Shown: one piece after another, positions 60,371-64,000 of the stretch
Layout: the number at the start of each line of letters is the position of its first letter
How positions within the stretch are numbered: the first letter of the stretch is position 1
Source: Symsagittifera roscoffensis
Taxonomy: Eukaryota; Xenacoelomorpha; Acoela; Convolutidae
Reading direction: 5' to 3'
DNA length: 64,000 nucleotides
Assembly: GCF_963678635.1 (NCBI RefSeq)
Contig: NC_087070.1
Location: forward strand, 21,869,461 to 21,933,460
The notes under the pieces: generated by a model
What the model was told of the DNA's origin: nothing
The model's database searches: none
The model's input: the letters and a program-made list of their open reading frames with translations, nothing else
Position numbers and translations under genes: made by a program

Positions 60371-61418
60371 GAAATAAATCAAATTTTTGGTTTTGCAAAT
60401 TCTTTTTATATCTAACTCCTCATTAATTAATTGTTATTTAAAAATTGAAGACAACTTAATTGACACTGAAATTGAAAATGATTTTTACCTCGGGAGAATT
60501 TGAAAGATTATATTAACAACTTTTAAGTTTTTTGTGATGTTTTCAATGTACCGACTGCCTTTTAATTAGATTCAAATAGTTTTGGAAAAAAAACTATTGT
60601 TTCATATGACCAACAAAACCATTCGCTTTAAATTTCGCAGAATGTATTTTTATAATTTGAAGTTTATAACGTTTATCGATCAGTTTTCTGAATCCATGAA
60701 AATACAGGGAAGTAAATCAAATACGTTGAAATAAATCAAATTTTTGGTTTGCAATATCTTTTTATATCTAACTGCTTAGATTTTATAGAATTAATTGTTA
60801 TTTAAAAATTGAAGAAAATTTAATTGACACTGACATTGAAAATGATTTTTACCTTTGGAGAATTTAAAAGATTATATTAACAACTTTTAAGTTTTTTGTG
60901 ATGTTTTCAATGTACCGACTGCCTTTTATTTAGATTCAAATAGTTTTGGAAAAAAACTATTGTTTCATATGAGCAATGAAACCATTCGCTTTCAATTTCG
61001 CAGAATGTATTTTTATAATTCGAAGTTTGTAACGTTTTTCGATCAGTTTTCTGAATCCATGAAAATACAGGGAAGTAAATCAAATTTTTGGTTTGCAATA
61101 TCTTTTTATATCTAACTGCTTATATTTTATACAATTAATTGTTATTTAAAAATTGAAGAAAATTTAGTTGACACTGACATTGAAAATGATTTTTATCTTT
61201 GGAGAATTTAAAAGATTATATTAACAACTCTTAAGTTTTTTGTGATGTTTTCAATGTACCGACTGCCTTTTATTTAGATTCAAATAGTTTTGGAAAAAAA
61301 CCATTGTTTCATATGACCAACAAAACCATTCGCTTTCAATTTCGCAGAATGTATTTTTATAATTCGAAGTTTGTAAGGTTTATCGATCAGTTTTCTGAAT
61401 CCATGAAAATACCGGAAA
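60371..61418. repeat. Three-copy tandem repeat, unit about 350 bp
   Basis: Copies at 60371-60727, 60728-61072 and 61073-61418, highly similar. Landmarks in each: TAAATCAAATTTTTGG, ATTGAAGA, GTACCGACTGCCTTTTA, CATATGA(C/G)CAA, TTCGCAGAATGTATTTTTAT, CTGAATCCATGAAAATAC. Copy 1 carries about 12 extra bases at its end. Open frames on either strand (for example 60907-61098, 61280-61480) are not preserved between copies, so it is not coding. Confidence 0.85.
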
Positions 61419-63200
61419 GTTATTTGTTTTCGATACTTTTGAAAATAAAACTGCAATTTCTTTTTTCTAAAGTTACTCACTTTCTTTTGCCCTTGGGGTT
61501 TGATATAGACAATACCAGCACCTTAAACATATAAGTTTTAAAGCAGTACTTATTTATAAAAAGATTTTGATTAGGGCAAACACATGACTAATTCAGTTGC
61601 CCTGTAAAGTATTTGGTATAATTTTGGCGAAAAAAAAAGAAACAAAAACTAATTTTGATGAAAATTCTCCCCACTAAAATTGTCTAAGCTGAAAAGATAA
61701 AGCTTGTAATGAGTTGTGCGGTCAATAAGGTTTGTGGCTAGTAAGGTTTTACGTGTTGTTATGTTTCCATTGAAACAAATTTCAATTTCTTGATTCGTGA
61801 TCAGTTCTGGACAATACTTTCAAAGGTGAGCTTGAAGAAATTGATAAGTCTCCGATAAAGTGCTCCTCGTTCCGTCCAATTTTAGGAGAACGTTGCTTGC
61901 ACAAGCTAAGAAAACTTGATTGAAAATAAAACTCGATGTAAGTTCTTCTTCAGTGCATCCATATATGGTAAAAAAAAATTTTAATAAAAATTAACTCAAA
62001 AAATATTATGGAAAAAAATTAGCAGTTTTAAGATAAAATTTTTAATTTTTTTAAAGTTTTAGATTGAAATTCATCTTTGAATAAAACTTTGTCGAATTAT
62101 ACTAAGTCAACTAAATTTTCACGGGTTGGGTTAGTTTTCCCACCACGCATAAAAAACAGCAAAAGTTTAAAAAAAAAACAGTTTAAATGTTGTTATATGC
62201 ATATGGCGGATTTTTTTTTGCTAGTTGCACAGCACTTGCCTAGCTTTGCGCAATTTAGTGCAAAAGGTTTTGGATTTTCTGGGCCTGAAGTTTTACGTCT
62301 GCTTGCATCGTGTTGCCGTAAATAGTTTGACACTAGTGTATCATTATCTTTGGCGGGAGCAATAAAATTTTTAATCGATTATTCAGTTTGTGTAGCAGTC
62401 GTTTATTTCTTCTCTCTAGATAGTTTTCGTGTGTAATTTTGTGTGTTATTTTTTTTGTTAAATTTAAAGTTAGTCAATTATTTGTTTTTTGACATTTTTC
62501 TCAATTTTTTTCTGATTATAAAAGCATATTTTTGTTGCTCTAAATATAACATAGTCTGGTTTAAGTATAAATGTTGTGGCTGCCCGACAATACCGTCTGT
62601 AAAGGTTGCTTGATTGCTCACTTGTTTGTAGGTATCTTTAAACAGTATTTTTCAAGCCATTCAAAAATTTTTCAATTCAAACTTAGCGTTTTTGCAACAA
62701 AATCATGATTTTAGTTGTTCTATCTGAGTTGGTTTTGCTTCTTGTAGTAGAACATGAATCTTATCGTATCCCTTAAAAGGGTTAAATTATACAATGTTTT
62801 GTCGTTTTCTTTAAATGATTTTTCTCTTTCATGCTTGTGTGCTTTTTTTTTTGATATGTATCCAAAGTTTTTGGTTATAAGGATTTTTTTCAAATCTTAT
62901 TTTTCTCAATCAAGAGTGTTGTATTTTAGGTGAAATTATCAGCATATCATTTGATTTTGGTCGAAACTTTATATTAATGTTATAAAATCAGTTGTTTTTG
63001 GGCCGCTTTGCCATTCGACATGTTGTGCAGCAAAAGTTGGGAAACGAAAAATCACCAATCCGATTGATTAAAACTAGTGATTCGAAAAGAATGTAAATTA
63101 TTTCATGAGTTATAGATAGAAGTCAATTGATTTTTGTTAAATGCGGTTTTAAATAAGTAAATCAGTTCAATCGTAGATTTAGTTCAAGTAGAAAGCTGAG
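61419..63200. other. Intergenic DNA upstream of the right-edge gene
   Basis: T-rich sequence; chance frames only (one of 82 codons at 62077-62325 looks unlike a conserved protein). It probably contains the promoter of the next gene, but I see no distinctive element. Confidence 0.4.
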
Positions 63201-63256
63201 ATGTCTTTTTTAGGCTTCAACATTCCACCTCCCTTGAAGTGTCTTCATGTTTTCAG

Positions 63257-63550
63257 ATCCTTATTATGTCTGGATATGACTACCCATTTACAGTGTATGA
63301 GACGAAGGAGAGGAAGAGTAGGGCGGAGTCGGGTAGAGCACCACGTCTGCCTCCACATGGCGAGGAGCGAAGGTCCAGTAGGCGGGGCGCTGTCGACCGG
63401 GAGGACCTGCAGGGTTTCTTCGATGCAGTGACCAGAGGAGATCTGGGTTTCACTCCGATTCCTGTAAAGTCGTTGGATGAGATCCAGTTTTCAAGGAAGG
63501 AAGCTGCAATCGTGGATAGGGCAGTTCTGCGGTTTCCGAAAGCTGAGACT
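63257..63550 (+). CDS. First visible coding exon of an unknown host gene
   Basis: Preceded by TTCATGTTTTCAG, a good 3' splice (or trans-splice) acceptor, with ATG at 63266. 95 codons follow to a GTGAGT donor at 63551 (phase 0). The N-terminus begins SGYDYPFTVYETK, then an Arg-rich basic stretch (residues about 15-45), then DREDLQGFFDAV and FTPIPVKSLDEIQF. GC content is far above the rest of the window and all codons are sense. I do not recognise a family. An ORF from 63239 includes the acceptor and is less likely to be the true start. If trans-splicing occurs, the leader could join at 63257. Confidence 0.6.
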
Positions 63551-63771
63551 GTGAGTAGCATTTATTCCATTGTATCATAGTAGTAGAGTATAGCGGGTGT
63601 GCATCAATTGTTTGTTTTGTTTTAGTAGCAACTTAGAGGTCTTTAACGTATTAGTGACCTCACCGTAGAAGGGTCATTGTGCACTGGCTGGGAGGTTGGA
63701 GTTAACTGTCGAGAGACTCCTAGTGTGACAGCTAAGGGTGTTTTTGGCGTCATGTCTGGAGGTCAGTCCAG
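63551..63771 (+). other. Predicted intron
   Basis: GT at 63551 (GTGAGT, strong) to AG at 63771 (GTCCAG before ATGGCC). Both ends are phase 0 and connect two open frames; all three frames are closed in between. The acceptor lacks a long pyrimidine tract, so another AG nearby is possible. Confidence 0.45.
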
Positions 63772-64000
63772 ATGGCCAAAGCAGGTCTTTCTTCTCTTCT
63801 CCAAGGTATTTTTGTAGAGTCCTCGTCCTTCCGGACTTTCCATCAAGACTTGGATGAGGAAGATGATGCTGTTTTGTGCCTTCTGGGGGGCCGAAAGTTG
63901 TGCCTGATGACATCTGAAGTTAATCTCTCTGGTGAACTTGAACGCCTGGCCGGTAGCAATGATTCGGAGATGGGGTTCACTGATGCTGCTAAGTATCTGA
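63772..64000 (+). CDS. Second predicted exon of the unknown gene, cut by the window edge
   Basis: Open for 76 codons to the end of the window in the frame that starts ATGGCCAAA: text such as AGLSSLLQGIFVE, FHQDLDEEDDAVLCLLGGRK and MTSEVNLSGELERLAG. Acidic and protein-like, GC near 50%. The - strand frame 63674-63913 is its shadow. No domain recognised and C-terminus not in the window. Confidence 0.5.
   Translation, partial: MAKAGLSSLLQGIFVESSSFRTFHQDLDEEDDAVLCLLGGRKLCLMTSEVNLSGELERLAGSNDSEMGFTDAAKYL

Noticed and set aside
60907-61480. Similar - strand ORFs in the 350-bp tandem repeat
   Set aside because: The frame is not kept in the first copy, and similarity follows the DNA repeat.

Overview
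The window comes from an AT-rich eukaryotic genome, most likely an invertebrate animal. It holds animal-type LTR retrotransposons, hAT-like and TA-target DNA transposons, and one intron-containing gene fragment at the right edge. It shows no bacterial operons or ribosome binding sites, and I found no tRNA or rRNA gene. I cannot name the species. There is a 200-base assembly gap at 28608-28807.

Left part (1286-27026). Element A is a very large LTR retrotransposon on the + strand. It has ~378 bp LTRs, TG...CA ends and a GTAT target duplication. Without a nested insertion it is about 18.7 kb, with the order leader with stem-loops, gag, protease, reverse transcriptase, RNase H, integrase, an env-like glycoprotein, an unrecognised Ser/Thr/Pro-rich accessory ORF, and a long 3' region. 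All its genes are broken by stops and frameshifts. Element B (9812-16841), a 7.0 kb Ty3/gypsy element on the - strand, lies inside A between RNase H and integrase. It has 275-285 bp LTRs, an exact 5-bp target duplication (ACCTC) and a tRNA-Ser-type primer-binding site that overlaps its gag start codon. By eye the LTR pair of A differs more (~6-7%) than that of B (~4%), which fits B having landed after A.

Middle part (27031-47775). This is mostly non-coding, AT-rich host DNA with small DNA transposons (31306-32239; 33634-33906), a fold-back repeat family and an isolated gag fragment (35377-35930, - strand) of the element A family. Element C (40514 to about 47775) is a diverged relative of A that has lost everything from reverse transcriptase to env.

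Right part (47776-64000). No retroelement genes are visible here. It carries a dispersed repeat family with GCGCG palindromes, a CpG-containing 33-bp tandem repeat, a 128-bp near-perfect palindrome, a 441-bp hAT-like MITE with an 8-bp target duplication, a pair of 120-bp direct repeats resembling short LTRs, a ~350-bp tandem repeat, and finally a GC-richer host gene (two predicted exons, from about 63257) running off the edge.

The most unusual object is the element A/C lineage: an env-bearing, roughly 19 kb retroelement with an extra unrecognised ORF and a conserved leader stem-loop array that shows a compensatory base change between copies.
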